Source of the DNA: Achromobacter pestifer
Lineage (GTDB): Bacteria > Pseudomonadota > Gammaproteobacteria > Burkholderiales > Burkholderiaceae_B
Direction of reading: 5' to 3'
NCBI RefSeq assembly: GCF_902859625.1
Contig: NZ_CADIJX010000015.1
Coordinates: 1-64,000, forward strand
Length of the DNA stretch: 64,000 nt
Position numbers and translations under genes: made by a program. Numbering within the stretch: position 1 is the stretch's first letter; each line of letters begins with the position of its first letter. The notes below the pieces were generated by a model that did not search any database, had not been told where the DNA came from, and saw nothing but the letters and a program-made list of their open reading frames with translations. Shown piece after piece: positions 8,583 to 17,762 of this stretch.

Positions 8583-9824
8583 ATGCGTCGAATCGCGATC
8601 GTGGGCGGCGGGCAGGCCGGACTGCCCCTGGCGTTGGGGCTGTTGGACAAAGGGTACAAGGTGACGGTGGTCACCAACCGAGATCCCGACAGCATTCGCG
8701 CTGGCAAAGTGATGTCCAGCCAATGCATGTTCGATGCGTCGCTACAGATCGAGCGTGACCTGGGCCTGAACCTGTGGGAAGCCGACTGTCCGACCGTCGA
8801 CGGCATCGGCCTGGCGGTGCCGCATCCCGAGCATCCGGGACACAAGCTGATCGACTGGGTGGCCCCCCTGGACAAGTCCGCGCAGGCGGTGGACCAGCGC
8901 CTCAAGATGCCGGCGTGGATGGAATTGTTCGAGGCCCGTGGCGGCAGGCTGCTGATTCAGGACGGCGGGGTGGGTGAACTGGAACTGCTGGCCGCCTCGC
9001 ACGATCTGGTGCTGTTGGCGGCCGGCAAGGGCGATGTCGTGAAACTGTTCGAGCGCGATGCCGAGCGCTCGCAATTCGACCGCCCGCAGCGGACGCTGGC
9101 CTTGACCTACGTGGCTGGCATGCGGCCCGCGCCCGACTATTCGCGGGTGGCCTTCAACCTGATTCCCGGCGTGGGCGAATACTTTGTATTCCCGGCGCTG
9201 ACAACAGGCGGGCCGTGCGAAATCATGGTGTTTGAAGGCGTGCCCGGCGGGCCGATGGATTGCTGGCGCGACATCAAGACGCCGCAGGCGCATCTGGCGC
9301 AAAGCCTGGAGATCCTGCGCACCTACTTGCCTTGGGAAGCAGACCGTTGCAACGCCGTGGAACTGACGGATGCCAATGGCATCCTGGCCGGCAGCTTTGC
9401 GCCCACGGTGCGCAAGCCGGTGATGACCTTGCCGTCGGGCCGGCTGGTGTTCGGCCTGGGCGATGCGGTGGTGACCAATGATCCGATCACCGGGCAGGGG
9501 TCGAACAATGCGACCAAGGCCTGCGCGGTCTATCTGGAGGCGATCCTGGAACATGGCGATGCCGACTTCACCGCGGCCTGGATGCAGCGCACCTTCGAGC
9601 GTTTCTGGGAGTACGCCGGCGCGGTGGTGGAATGGACGAATTCGATGCTGTTGCCCCCCGCACCGCATTTGCTCAAGTTGCTGAAGGCGGCTGAAGACTC
9701 ACCGGCACTGGCCAGCGCCATCGCCAACGGTTTTAATCATCCGCCTTCGTTTTTCCCCTGGTGGCGCGACGAAGTGGCTTGCGAAGCGTTCATCGCCGCC
9801 AAGGCGGCGCGGGCGGCGGCATGA
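8583..9824 (+). CDS. StyA-like FAD-dependent (styrene/indole-type) monooxygenase
   Basis: 413 residues. N-terminal FAD motif IAIVGGGQAGLPLALGLLDK, then VTVVTNRDPDSIRAGKVMSS, matching the layout of styrene monooxygenase StyA (about 415 residues), including LLAAGKGDVVKLFERD and a C-terminal GLGDAVVTNDPITGQGSNNA dinucleotide-binding block. StyA-type enzymes epoxidise styrene or indole using FADH2 supplied by a separate reductase, and such a reductase is encoded next with a 4-bp overlap. The start is preceded by AAAGGAG. No styrene-oxide isomerase (StyC) or aldehyde dehydrogenase (StyD) is present, so the substrate need not be styrene. Confidence 0.85.
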   Translation: MRRIAIVGGGQAGLPLALGLLDKGYKVTVVTNRDPDSIRAGKVMSSQCMFDASLQIERDLGLNLWEADCPTVDGIGLAVPHPEHPGHKLIDWVAPLDKSAQAVDQRLKMPAWMELFEARGGRLLIQDGGVGELELLAASHDLVLLAAGKGDVVKLFERDAERSQFDRPQRTLALTYVAGMRPAPDYSRVAFNLIPGVGEYFVFPALTTGGPCEIMVFEGVPGGPMDCWRDIKTPQAHLAQSLEILRTYLPWEADRCNAVELTDANGILAGSFAPTVRKPVMTLPSGRLVFGLGDAVVTNDPITGQGSNNATKACAVYLEAILEHGDADFTAAWMQRTFERFWEYAGAVVEWTNSMLLPPAPHLLKLLKAAEDSPALASAIANGFNHPPSFFPWWRDEVACEAFIAAKAARAAA

Positions 9825-10330
9825 CGGCGCCGCTGGACTGGGGCAGCACCGACCTGCACCCCAAGGTCCTGCGCGGTGTGCTGGGCAGCTACCCGACCGG
9901 CGTGGCCATCGTGGCCACGCGCTGTCCGGATGGCCGCAAGGTCGGGCTGACCATCAATTCCTTCGCCTCGCTCTCGCTGGATCCGCCGCTGGTGTTGTGG
10001 AGCCTGGTGAACCATTCGCCCAATCTGGCGGCGTTTCGCGATTGCCGCCATTTCACCATCAGCGTGCTGGCCTGCGGCCAGGAAGCGCTGGCGCTGCGGT
10101 TTGCCAGTTCGGTGGTTCCCGACAAGTTCGACGGCACGCCGCTGCACGAGGTGCCGGAAGGCGTGCCCGCCATTGCCGGCGCGGTTGCCACGCTGGTTTG
10201 CGCCAATGACCAGCAGAACGTGGCCGGGGACCATCTGCTGCTGTTCGGCCGCGTATTGCGCGTGGCCAGCGTGGCGGCCACGCCGCTGGTCTTTCATGCC
10301 GGGCGCTTCACTGCGCTGACCGCCGCGTAG
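9821..10330 (+). CDS. StyB-like flavin reductase
   Basis: 169 residues of the flavin-reductase (FMN-binding split-barrel) family: GVLGSYPTGVAIVATRC at the N-terminus, then GLTINSFASLSLDPPLVLWSL, the family's core flavin-binding segment, and a late GDHLLLFGRV. It would use NADH to reduce flavin for the StyA-like partner. The ATG overlaps the upstream stop as ATGA, which indicates translational coupling and a fixed stoichiometry. StyB homologues are of similar length. Confidence 0.88.
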   Translation: MTAPLDWGSTDLHPKVLRGVLGSYPTGVAIVATRCPDGRKVGLTINSFASLSLDPPLVLWSLVNHSPNLAAFRDCRHFTISVLACGQEALALRFASSVVPDKFDGTPLHEVPEGVPAIAGAVATLVCANDQQNVAGDHLLLFGRVLRVASVAATPLVFHAGRFTALTAA

Positions 10331-10354
10331 CGGCCTTTCCCGTTGGAGTGATTC

Positions 10355-11977
10355 ATGGCCAAAGAGTCAGATGCGCAGGTCATCATCGTCGGCAGCGGGA
10401 TGAACTCGTTGGTGTGTGCGGCGTTGCTGGCGCAGCGCGGCAAGTCGGTGCTGGTGCTGGAGCGCAACGATCGGCTGGGCGGCTGCATTCGCACCGAAGA
10501 ACTGTTTCCGGGCTACCACCACGATGTGTTGTCCTGCTGGTATCCCTTGTTTGTCGGCAGCCCTGCGTATGCGGCGCTCAAGCCCGCCTTGGCCGAGGCG
10601 GGATTGGAATTCCTGCAAGGGGAATACGCGACCGGGCTGGTCCTGCCGGATGGCTCCGGCCTGGCGTTGAAGCAGGATTTGCAGGACACGGCAACACGGC
10701 TGGACGCCTGGGCGCCGGGTGACGGCGCGGCCGTTGGCACCATGGCTCAGCGGCTGTTCAGCGAAGACGCCGCGCTGACATTCGGCTTGCTGGGGCAGAA
10801 CCCCTACGGCGTCGGCATGGCGAAGTTGCTGTTCAAGGAATGGCGCAAGCGCGGCATGGACGGCTTGGCCGCCTTTGCCGCGGATTCGATGGAGCCGTTT
10901 CGCCGCTGGGCGGAACGTGAGCTGCGATCCGATGCGGCACGTGCGCTGATCGCGCCTTGGGTGCTGCACACCGGATTGGGGCCCGATGATGCGTGCTCCG
11001 CCTTGATCGGCAAGCTGACGTTCGCGGCGGTCGTGGCCGGCGGCATGCCGGTCGTGAAGGGCGGCGGCAGCGGCGTGGTCAACGCGCTGGCGAAGGTGAT
11101 AGAGCGGCACGGCGGCCGCTTGCTGACGGGCGCGGCGGTCGAACGCATTCTGACCCAAGGCGATGGACGCCGTCGCCGTGCGGTCGGCGTAGTGGCGGGC
11201 GGTCAGGCATATCGGGCTGCCGAAGCGGTGGTCTGCAATGTGACGCCGGGCCAGTTGTACGGCCAGTTGCTGCCCGATGCGCCGGAACCCGTGCGCCAGC
11301 GCGCCGCCAACTATCGCTTTGGCCGTGGCGGCATGCAGATTCACTTCGCGCTGAACGCGCCGCCGGATTGGTTGACGCCGGAACTGCGACACGTGCCGCT
11401 GGTGCACCTGACCGAGAGCATGGAACAGGTGTGCGCGTCGGTCACGGAAGCCAACAACGGCTTGCTGCCCGCGCGTCCCACGCTGGCCATCGGCCAGCCC
11501 GTTGCGGTGGACCCGTCCCGCGCCCCGGATAGGGGCTGGATCCTGTGGGTGCAGATGCAGGAGCTACCGGTGCGCATCAAAGGCGATGCCGCCGGCGAGA
11601 TTGCCGCGCCTGCGGACGGACGCTGGAATGAAGCCGTGCGCGAGGCGGTCGCTGACCGCGTGCAGGCGCGGCTCGAGCAGGTCATGCCGGGATTGGCGCA
11701 GCGCATCGTGGGCCGCCGCAGCTATTCGCCGGCGGACCTTGAAGGGCTGAACTGCAATCTGGTTGGCGGTGATCCCTATTCGGGCGTGTGTTCGCCCGAC
11801 CAGTTTTTCTGGTTGCGGCCCTTTGCCGGCAGCCAGGGCGCGCGCGGACATCGGACGCCGCTACGCAACCTTTTTCACATCGGCGCCACCACTCATCCGG
11901 GCCCCGGCCTGGGCGGCGGTTCCGGCTATCTCGTCGCGCAACATCTGGCGCCCCGTGGGGGCAGGAGCGAAACATGA
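10355..11977 (+). CDS. CrtI/phytoene-dehydrogenase-like FAD oxidoreductase
   Basis: 540 residues. The dinucleotide-binding motif VIIVGSGMNSLVCAALLAQRG (start quoted: VIIVGSGMNSLVCAALL) with VLVLERNDRLGGCIRTEEL is the phytoene desaturase/PYROXD2 arrangement; the C-terminus carries LFHIGATTHPGPGLGGGSGY, the second FAD-contact block of that family. It follows the reductase by 24 bp and overlaps the next gene by 4 bp. The family performs FAD-linked desaturation or isomerisation of hydrophobic substrates; carotenoid genes are absent here, so a role in the same unknown catabolic route is more likely than pigment synthesis. Confidence 0.8.
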   Translation: MAKESDAQVIIVGSGMNSLVCAALLAQRGKSVLVLERNDRLGGCIRTEELFPGYHHDVLSCWYPLFVGSPAYAALKPALAEAGLEFLQGEYATGLVLPDGSGLALKQDLQDTATRLDAWAPGDGAAVGTMAQRLFSEDAALTFGLLGQNPYGVGMAKLLFKEWRKRGMDGLAAFAADSMEPFRRWAERELRSDAARALIAPWVLHTGLGPDDACSALIGKLTFAAVVAGGMPVVKGGGSGVVNALAKVIERHGGRLLTGAAVERILTQGDGRRRRAVGVVAGGQAYRAAEAVVCNVTPGQLYGQLLPDAPEPVRQRAANYRFGRGGMQIHFALNAPPDWLTPELRHVPLVHLTESMEQVCASVTEANNGLLPARPTLAIGQPVAVDPSRAPDRGWILWVQMQELPVRIKGDAAGEIAAPADGRWNEAVREAVADRVQARLEQVMPGLAQRIVGRRSYSPADLEGLNCNLVGGDPYSGVCSPDQFFWLRPFAGSQGARGHRTPLRNLFHIGATTHPGPGLGGGSGYLVAQHLAPRGGRSET

Positions 11978-12870
11978 GCAGACACCTTGAACGCCGGCAA
12001 CTGGGCTGTGCCTTGGCAATGGCGCTGGCCTGCACGGCGGCCTCGGCCACCGAGGGCGGCGGACTGGGCATCTATCCCGACGGCCTGGAGAACTTCATGT
12101 CGGGCGCGTTGCCGCCACCGGGCGTCCACATGCTGGTCTATGGGGGCGGGGCGCGCTACGACACGCTGCGCGGCAACGACGGCGAACGGGTGCCGGTGCC
12201 GGGCTTCAAGGTGGATGTGAATGTGCTGGCACCGCGCCTGATCTGGGTGACCGAGCAGCAAGTGATGGGCGGGCAATTGGCCTTTCACGCGATCGCGCCG
12301 TTGCTGGACGTCACGTTCAAGGCGGGAGGTGAGCGCTACCGCAGCACCGGCCTGGGCGACATGACGCTGGGCGTGGCGCTGGGCTATCACGTGTCGCCAA
12401 CGCTGCACTATGTGGTGGGGCTGGACATGTACGCGCCCACTGGCGAATACGACCGCAAAGACCCTTCCAGCCTGGGCAAGAACTACTGGACCGCGCAGCC
12501 CGTGTTCGCGCTCAGCCGCATCAGTCCGGACGGCTTCAACGCCGACCTGAAGCTGATGTATGACTTCAATTTCCGCAACTCCGCGACGGACACCCGTTCC
12601 GGCCAAGCGATCCATGCCGACTATGCGCTGGGCTGGGGCGTGGGCAAGGGCTGGGTGCTGGGCGTGGGCGGGCACGCCTTCCAGCAGGTGACGGATGATA
12701 ACGGCCCAAACAGCGCCGCCGGCCGGGCCCGGGCGTTCGGGGTCGGCCCATCGGTGCGCTATTTGAACGACAAGGGTTGGCTGTTCACCGCGAAGTGGCA
12801 GCAGGAGTTCAAGGTGAAGAACCGGCCTGAAGGCTCGCAGTTGTACGTCAAGCTGGCGATTCCGTTCTAG
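11974..12870 (+). CDS. Outer-membrane channel, phenol-MetA/SphA family
   Basis: 298 residues with a signal peptide (LGCALAMALACTAASA, about residues 10-25) and alternating hydrophobic strands ending in ..YVKLAIPF, a terminal Phe typical of outer-membrane barrels. The pattern (TEGGGLGIYPDGLENFMSG, GDMTLGVALGYHVS, GLDMYAPTGEY) matches the 'phenol degradation MetA-pathway' family, porin-like proteins coded in operons for hydrophobic or aromatic substrates. Start at 11974 with GGAGCGA upstream overlaps the FAD oxidoreductase stop. It suggests the operon's substrate enters by this channel. Confidence 0.85.
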   Translation: MSRHLERRQLGCALAMALACTAASATEGGGLGIYPDGLENFMSGALPPPGVHMLVYGGGARYDTLRGNDGERVPVPGFKVDVNVLAPRLIWVTEQQVMGGQLAFHAIAPLLDVTFKAGGERYRSTGLGDMTLGVALGYHVSPTLHYVVGLDMYAPTGEYDRKDPSSLGKNYWTAQPVFALSRISPDGFNADLKLMYDFNFRNSATDTRSGQAIHADYALGWGVGKGWVLGVGGHAFQQVTDDNGPNSAAGRARAFGVGPSVRYLNDKGWLFTAKWQQEFKVKNRPEGSQLYVKLAIPF

Positions 12871-12899
12871 ACCCCGAGCCGTGCTTCCCGGCGGGCGCG

Positions 12900-13757
12900 C
12901 TATGTCCAGCGTGCCGTCAGCACATGGCGGAGCACGGTCGTGGCGGCGGCGACGGGAACCGACATATGCGTTTCCCCCGGCAATTCCGCGTAGTCGATGC
13001 CCAGCCCGCGCCCGGACAGCGCGGTGTCCAGGCGTTGCGCAAGCGAACGTGTTTCCTGGATGGTCTGCGGGCTTTCCGCGCCACCGGCGATCAACAGCAG
13101 GCGCTTGTTGCTGAGCGTGAATTCGGCCGCCTGGGCGCGGGCCACGAAGTCGCGTTCGCGTTCCAGCAGATAGTGGTCCTGCCACCAGAGTGACGGACTG
13201 ATCGCCACGATCTGCCCGAACAGGGCAGGGTGGGCATACAGCAGCGCCAGCGCATACATGCCGCCGAATGAATGGCCCAGCAGGATCTGCCGGCGCGCAT
13301 CCACCGGATGACGTGCTGCGATCTGGGGCAGCAGCACGTCCGCCAGGAAGGCATGCAAGGCCAGTTCGCCGCCCAGCGGAGGTTGGCCGGCGGGCGGGAC
13401 GGCGCCGGGCGGTAGCGGCGGCGAAAAGTCATACGACCGGCGCAAGAAGTCGAACGGGCCATCGCTGGGATAGCCGACAGCCACGATGATGGCATCGCCA
13501 GCCAGCTCATCTTGCAGCCGTGCGGCATCGTAATAGGCGCCGAAGAAGGCGTTGCCGTCCAGCAGATACAGCACGGGATGGCCCGCTGCGCGCCGGGGTT
13601 CGCGGCGCGGCGCCAACACCTGGATGCGATAGGCGCCGCCAGGCGCATCCAGGTCGAACTGCTGGGTACCGGGCAGGCTGGCGCGTTTGGCCAGTGCCGG
13701 CCACGCCGCCAGCGCAGCGGCGCCCATCAGCCAGCGGCGGCGGGTCAGGCCGCTCAC
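12900..13757 (-). CDS. Tat-exported alpha/beta-hydrolase, siderophore-esterase (IroE/Fes)-like
   Basis: 285 residues. The N-terminus LTRRRWLMGAAALAAWPALA is a twin-arginine-like signal, so the enzyme is likely periplasmic. The fold is the esterase D / IroE type: YLLDGNAFFG, nucleophile elbow LLGHSFGGMYAL (Ser about residue 155), SPSLWW, and late ETHMSV with the catalytic His. The GTG start at 13757 overlaps the receptor stop (GTGA), so the two are translationally coupled. Placed last in a FecI-FecR-receptor operon, it probably hydrolyses an imported ferric siderophore ester; catecholate specificity is inferred. Confidence 0.8.
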   Translation of the reverse strand: MSGLTRRRWLMGAAALAAWPALAKRASLPGTQQFDLDAPGGAYRIQVLAPRREPRRAAGHPVLYLLDGNAFFGAYYDAARLQDELAGDAIIVAVGYPSDGPFDFLRRSYDFSPPLPPGAVPPAGQPPLGGELALHAFLADVLLPQIAARHPVDARRQILLGHSFGGMYALALLYAHPALFGQIVAISPSLWWQDHYLLERERDFVARAQAAEFTLSNKRLLLIAGGAESPQTIQETRSLAQRLDTALSGRGLGIDYAELPGETHMSVPVAAATTVLRHVLTARWT

Positions 13758-16123
13758 CAACGGTACCTCAGGCTGCCCATGATCTGCCGGCCAACGCCCA
13801 GATAGCAGTAGCCGCCGTCGCAAACGGTGGTTTCCTTGTCGGCGACGTTCTGAACACTAAGCATCGCCATCCATCCCTTCAAGGACGGGTGCCGATCGCC
13901 GGGTTCGTAGCTCAACGCCAGATCGAACAGCGTCGAGGCGTCGTTGTGCATGGTGTTCTGCGCATTGCCGTAGCTGCTGCCCACATAGCGCACGCCCGCG
14001 CCCAGCCCCACGCCCGCCAGCAGACCTTGCGGCAGGCGGTAGTCCAGCCACATCGCGGCGTTGTGGCGCGGTTGGTAGCTGGGCGTCTTGCCGACTTCGG
14101 TGGGGTCATTGCTGCTGGTGACCTTGCCCCGGTTGTAGCTGTAGTTGGCCACCAGTTGCAGGCCGGTTTGCAGCTCCGCCACGGCTTCCAGTTCGACGCC
14201 GCGCGAACGGATGCCGCCCGCCAGTTCCGAATAAGGGGTTGCCGGCACGACGCGCACGGCGTCCTTTTCCTTGATCTGATAGGCGGCCAGCGTGATGTAG
14301 CTGCGGCTGCCTTGCGGCTGGTACTTCACCCCGGCCTCGATCTGAGCGCCATGCGTCGGGTCCAGCGGTTTGCCGGAGGCATCCAGGCTGGTGTTGGGCG
14401 AAAAGGAAGTCACGTAGCTGACGTAGGGGGCCAGACCGCTGTCGCTCAGGTAGAGCGCGCCCGTCTGCCACGTGAAGGCATTGTCCTTCTTGCGCGTGGG
14501 GTCGCCGCCATTGAGCCGGTCTTGCGAATGCAGCTTTGCCACGTCAAACCGGCCGCCCAGGTTGAGGCGCCATTTGCCGACGCTGGCCTGCTCCGACACG
14601 TAGACGCCATATTGCGTGTTGCGCTGGTCCACCGACACCAGGTTGTAGGGCGGCGTCGGACCCGGCACGTAGCCGTATTGCGGGTTGTCCAGATTCAGTG
14701 CGGGGTAGCCGTTGGCCAGGTAGCCAACCCCCTGGTCCCAATTCAAGCGCTGGTAGTCGAATCCCGCCAGCACCTGATGGCCGACGTCGCCCGTATTGAA
14801 GCGCAGTTGAGCGTTGTTATCGACCAGCACATTCTGGACGGTGCTTTCGACGGACCAAGCCGTGCGGTTCAGCAGACGGGTGCCGGGTTGCAGGCCCGCG
14901 CCCGACAGATAGCGCGCGTTCAGGTCGATATGTCCATAGCGCACCTGTTGGCGCAGGGTCAGCGCGTCGTTGTGCCGATAGGCCAGTTCGTAGCCCATCT
15001 GGTATTGAGTCTGGCGCTGGTGATCGTACCGGGGGTCGCTGACGCGGATATCCGTGACCTTGCCGTTTTCGTCCGTATACATGCCGACGTTGGCATCCGT
15101 CTCGTCGCGGATGTATTGGCCCAGCAGGGTCAGCGTGGTCTTGTCGCCCAGTTTGAAATCGAAGACGGGTGCGAACACGTCGCGGTCGTCGGCAATCATG
15201 CGGTCATGGTCGCCCCGCCGCGTCAGGCCGGTCAGCCGGAAGCGGGCCGTGCCTTCCTCGTTGAACTGGTCGGCGATGTCGAAGGCGACCTGCTTGCGGT
15301 CCTTGGTGCCGGCCATCACCATGATTTCGCGCAGCGGCTCATCAAGCGGCCGCTTGGATACGCGGTTGACCAGCCCCCCGGGCGTGCCCTGGCCGTACAG
15401 CACGGACATCGGGCCTTTGACGATATCGACGCGCTCCAGCGTGTAGGGATCGGTACGGAAGTAGGCATACGAGCCAGGCGTCTGGCGCAGGCCGTTCAGG
15501 TAGTCGCCAGAGGTGTTGACCGGAAAGCCACGGATGGATATCTGGTCAAAGCGTGGATCGAAGCCCGCGCTGCCCGTGCCCACGCCGGCCGAATAGCGCA
15601 CGGCTTCCGGCATGGTCACCACGCCACGCGCGTCCAGTTGGGCGCGCGTGACCACGCTGACCGAACGCGGCGTTTCCATCAGCGGGATGTCGGTCTTGGT
15701 GGCGCTGACGCTTTCTTCGGCCACGAACGGGCCGGTGGCGTCATTGGCGCCGGTGACGGTCACGGGCTCAAGGGTGGCGGTGCCGGAGATCTGCCGCAGC
15801 ACATAGCGCCCCGGGGCGCTTTCGCGCGCCTCCAGCCCTGCGCCGGACAGCAACTGGGCAAGCGCCTGTTCCACGGTGTAGCGGCCTTTCAGGCCAGCGG
15901 TCTGGCGTCCCTCGGTCAGCGCGCCCGCGCCGCCCAGGTAGATGCCGGCCTGGCGGGCAAACTGGTTGAGCGCTGGGCCAAGCGGGCCGGACGGAATGGA
16001 GAAATCCAGCGTTTGGGATTGGCGGGCAGGGGCGGTCTGAGCCTGCGCGGACAAGGGGGCAAGCGTGGCGCTGGCCAGCATGGCGGTCAGCAGCAGGGCG
16101 GGACGGAAAGGCGGGTTCGGCAT
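13754..16123 (-). CDS. TonB-dependent siderophore receptor with STN signalling domain
   Basis: 789 residues. Signal peptide (MPNPPFRPALLLTAMLASA), then the STN domain (about 35-100: TLDFSIPSGPLGPALNQFAR ... LAQLLSGAGLEAR), plug domain (SVSVVTRAQLDARG, ISIRGFPVN, VDIVKGPMSVLYG) and a 22-strand barrel ending in GSLRYRW with the terminal aromatic. The STN domain is found in receptors that signal through FecR to a FecI-type sigma, both encoded directly upstream. The start is uncertain: the ATG at 16123 gives a clean signal peptide, and an ATG at 16171 would add 16 residues; neither has a strong ribosome site. Confidence 0.93.
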   Translation of the reverse strand: MPNPPFRPALLLTAMLASATLAPLSAQAQTAPARQSQTLDFSIPSGPLGPALNQFARQAGIYLGGAGALTEGRQTAGLKGRYTVEQALAQLLSGAGLEARESAPGRYVLRQISGTATLEPVTVTGANDATGPFVAEESVSATKTDIPLMETPRSVSVVTRAQLDARGVVTMPEAVRYSAGVGTGSAGFDPRFDQISIRGFPVNTSGDYLNGLRQTPGSYAYFRTDPYTLERVDIVKGPMSVLYGQGTPGGLVNRVSKRPLDEPLREIMVMAGTKDRKQVAFDIADQFNEEGTARFRLTGLTRRGDHDRMIADDRDVFAPVFDFKLGDKTTLTLLGQYIRDETDANVGMYTDENGKVTDIRVSDPRYDHQRQTQYQMGYELAYRHNDALTLRQQVRYGHIDLNARYLSGAGLQPGTRLLNRTAWSVESTVQNVLVDNNAQLRFNTGDVGHQVLAGFDYQRLNWDQGVGYLANGYPALNLDNPQYGYVPGPTPPYNLVSVDQRNTQYGVYVSEQASVGKWRLNLGGRFDVAKLHSQDRLNGGDPTRKKDNAFTWQTGALYLSDSGLAPYVSYVTSFSPNTSLDASGKPLDPTHGAQIEAGVKYQPQGSRSYITLAAYQIKEKDAVRVVPATPYSELAGGIRSRGVELEAVAELQTGLQLVANYSYNRGKVTSSNDPTEVGKTPSYQPRHNAAMWLDYRLPQGLLAGVGLGAGVRYVGSSYGNAQNTMHNDASTLFDLALSYEPGDRHPSLKGWMAMLSVQNVADKETTVCDGGYCYLGVGRQIMGSLRYRW

Positions 16124-16208
16124 ATGCAGGGCGTAGGTTCCTGGCGCCACGCTTTCGTGACGCCTTCCCATACAGATCGAACGAAAACGGAAAAAGGGAA
16201 CCGCGCGT

Positions 16209-17186
16209 TCAACGCGGCTCGACGGTGACCCACCACGGCAGGGTGCGTTGCACGCGGATGGGCAGCGCTTCGCCCAGCATCGCCAGGGCGGCGTCGGTGT
16301 CGGGCACGGGAAAGGTGCCCATCACGCGCAAGTCCGCCACGTCGGGATGCGCGGCCAGATGACCGCGACGGTAGCGCGACAGTTGGGCAAGAAAATCCGC
16401 CAGGCGGACATTGTCCACGGTCAGCATTCCCGCTTGCCAGGTAGCCTGGGCGCCGTCGGCGGCGGCGTTCGGGCCGATGCGGTCGTATTGGAAATCCGCT
16501 TGCGCGCCGCGCGGCACGACGCGGCGTTCGCCATTGGCGGCCAGGCGTATTTCCACTGCCCCGTCGAACACGGCCAGATGGATCTGCTGGCCGGCATCGC
16601 GCCGGACCAGAAAGCGCGTGCCCAGCGCCTGCATCAAGCCCTGCGGGGTACAGACCACGAAGGGCCGTTCACTGTCGTGCGCCGTTTCAATAAGGACGGT
16701 GCCTTGGCGCAACGTCAGTCGGCGTTGCGCCGCGTCCATGGCGAAGTCCGCCGCGCTGCCGGTATCCAGCCAGAGCTGGCTGCCGTCGGGTAGCCGCAGA
16801 TGGCGTATTTCACCGACGCCTGTGCGGTAGTCGGCGTTCCAGGCCAGCACCTGATCGCCCAGCGGGGTATGGCGCCAGGCCAACCAGCCCGACGCGCCCG
16901 CCACCGCCATGCAGGCCAGGGTGCGCAAGGCACGCCGTCGCGCCGGGGCAGGCGCCGCTGCCGCGCGCAGCCCGGCGGCCATGGCCTGCGGCGCTTCCTG
17001 TGCACGCAAGCCGGCAAAGCGCTGCCCCGTTGCGTTCACCTGATCCCAGGCCGCACGATGCAGGGCGTGGCCACGCAACCAGCCGTCCCAGGCCTGGCGG
17101 TCCTGGGGCGACACCTCGTCGTCATGCAGGCAGACATACCACTCGGCCGCCTCTTGCAAGGCTTGATGCCACGCGACGCTGTTCAT
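16209..17186 (-). CDS. FecR-type anti-sigma/signal transducer
   Basis: 325 residues. N-terminal cytoplasmic sigma-binding region with WYVCLHDDEVSPQDRQAWDGW (first part quoted, about 17-36; the family's DxEW/WL motif region), a single membrane span (about 92-112, LACMAVAGASGWLAW), then the periplasmic FecR domain (GEIRHLRLPDGSQLWLDTGS, about 145; VDNVRLADFLAQLSRYRRG near the end, the segment that contacts the STN domain). The ATG overlaps the sigma gene stop by 4 bp. It relays receptor occupancy to the sigma factor. Confidence 0.9.
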   Translation of the reverse strand: MNSVAWHQALQEAAEWYVCLHDDEVSPQDRQAWDGWLRGHALHRAAWDQVNATGQRFAGLRAQEAPQAMAAGLRAAAAPAPARRRALRTLACMAVAGASGWLAWRHTPLGDQVLAWNADYRTGVGEIRHLRLPDGSQLWLDTGSAADFAMDAAQRRLTLRQGTVLIETAHDSERPFVVCTPQGLMQALGTRFLVRRDAGQQIHLAVFDGAVEIRLAANGERRVVPRGAQADFQYDRIGPNAAADGAQATWQAGMLTVDNVRLADFLAQLSRYRRGHLAAHPDVADLRVMGTFPVPDTDAALAMLGEALPIRVQRTLPWWVTVEPR

Positions 17187-17722
17187 TCGCTCTCCAGCAT
17201 CGGCGTCCAGCGGGGGACGACCGCATCGAATTCGGCCTCGAGCAGCGCGCAATGCACCAGCGCCTGGGCCAGGTATTTCTTGATCATCCGTTCCGACACC
17301 GCCAGGCGTTCGGCGATCTCGCGATACTTCAGGCCTTCGACCTGCGCAAGCACGAATGCCTCGGCGACGTTGGGCGGCAGGCGCCGCAGCAGGGCGCCGA
17401 CTTCCAGCAGGGTCTCAACCACGATGGCCTGCTGTTCGGGCGAGGGCGCCGCCGCGCTTTGCAGCAGTGTTTCGTGCCAGGCGCGTTCGACTTCACGGCG
17501 CCGCCACAGGTCAATGCACATGCCGTTTCCCATGGCGCGCAGATAGGCGCGGGCGCCTTGGGGCGTATCGAACCCGCGTGGCGCGGCCAGCAGCCGGACG
17601 AAGGCGTCCTGCGCCAGGTCGGCGGCGTCGCAGGCATTATTCAGCCGCCGCGTCAGCCAGCCGCGCAGCCAGCCGTGGTGCGCCTGATACAGGCCTTCGA
17701 TCTCGGATTGGGGGTGGGACAT
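17183..17722 (-). CDS. ECF sigma factor, FecI type
   Basis: 179 residues with region 2 (NACDAADLAQDAFVRLLAAP, about 30-50) and region 4 (LRRLPPNVAEAFVLAQ ... YREIAERLAVSERMIKKYL, about 110-155). It has the short FecI layout without extra domains. First gene of the operon sigma-FecR-receptor-esterase, each coupled or close. A Fur-box-like sequence lies about 40-60 bp upstream, so iron limitation probably sets basal expression and the receptor signal activates it. Confidence 0.92.
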   Translation of the reverse strand: MSHPQSEIEGLYQAHHGWLRGWLTRRLNNACDAADLAQDAFVRLLAAPRGFDTPQGARAYLRAMGNGMCIDLWRRREVERAWHETLLQSAAAPSPEQQAIVVETLLEVGALLRRLPPNVAEAFVLAQVEGLKYREIAERLAVSERMIKKYLAQALVHCALLEAEFDAVVPRWTPMLESE

Positions 17723-17762
17723 GACAGCGCCAGCGGGACGGGGAATCAGGCGCCACTATAAC

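Noticed and set aside
7729-12870. Calling the operon a styrene (sty) or carotenoid pathway
   Set aside because: StyC and StyD, or any crtB/crtE genes, are missing; family resemblance alone does not fix the substrate.
13520-16228. Open frame of about 900 codons on the plus strand opposite the TonB receptor
   Set aside because: Composition (many His, Gln, Arg and Gly) is that of an antisense shadow of GC-rich coding DNA; the minus-strand reading has all receptor domains.
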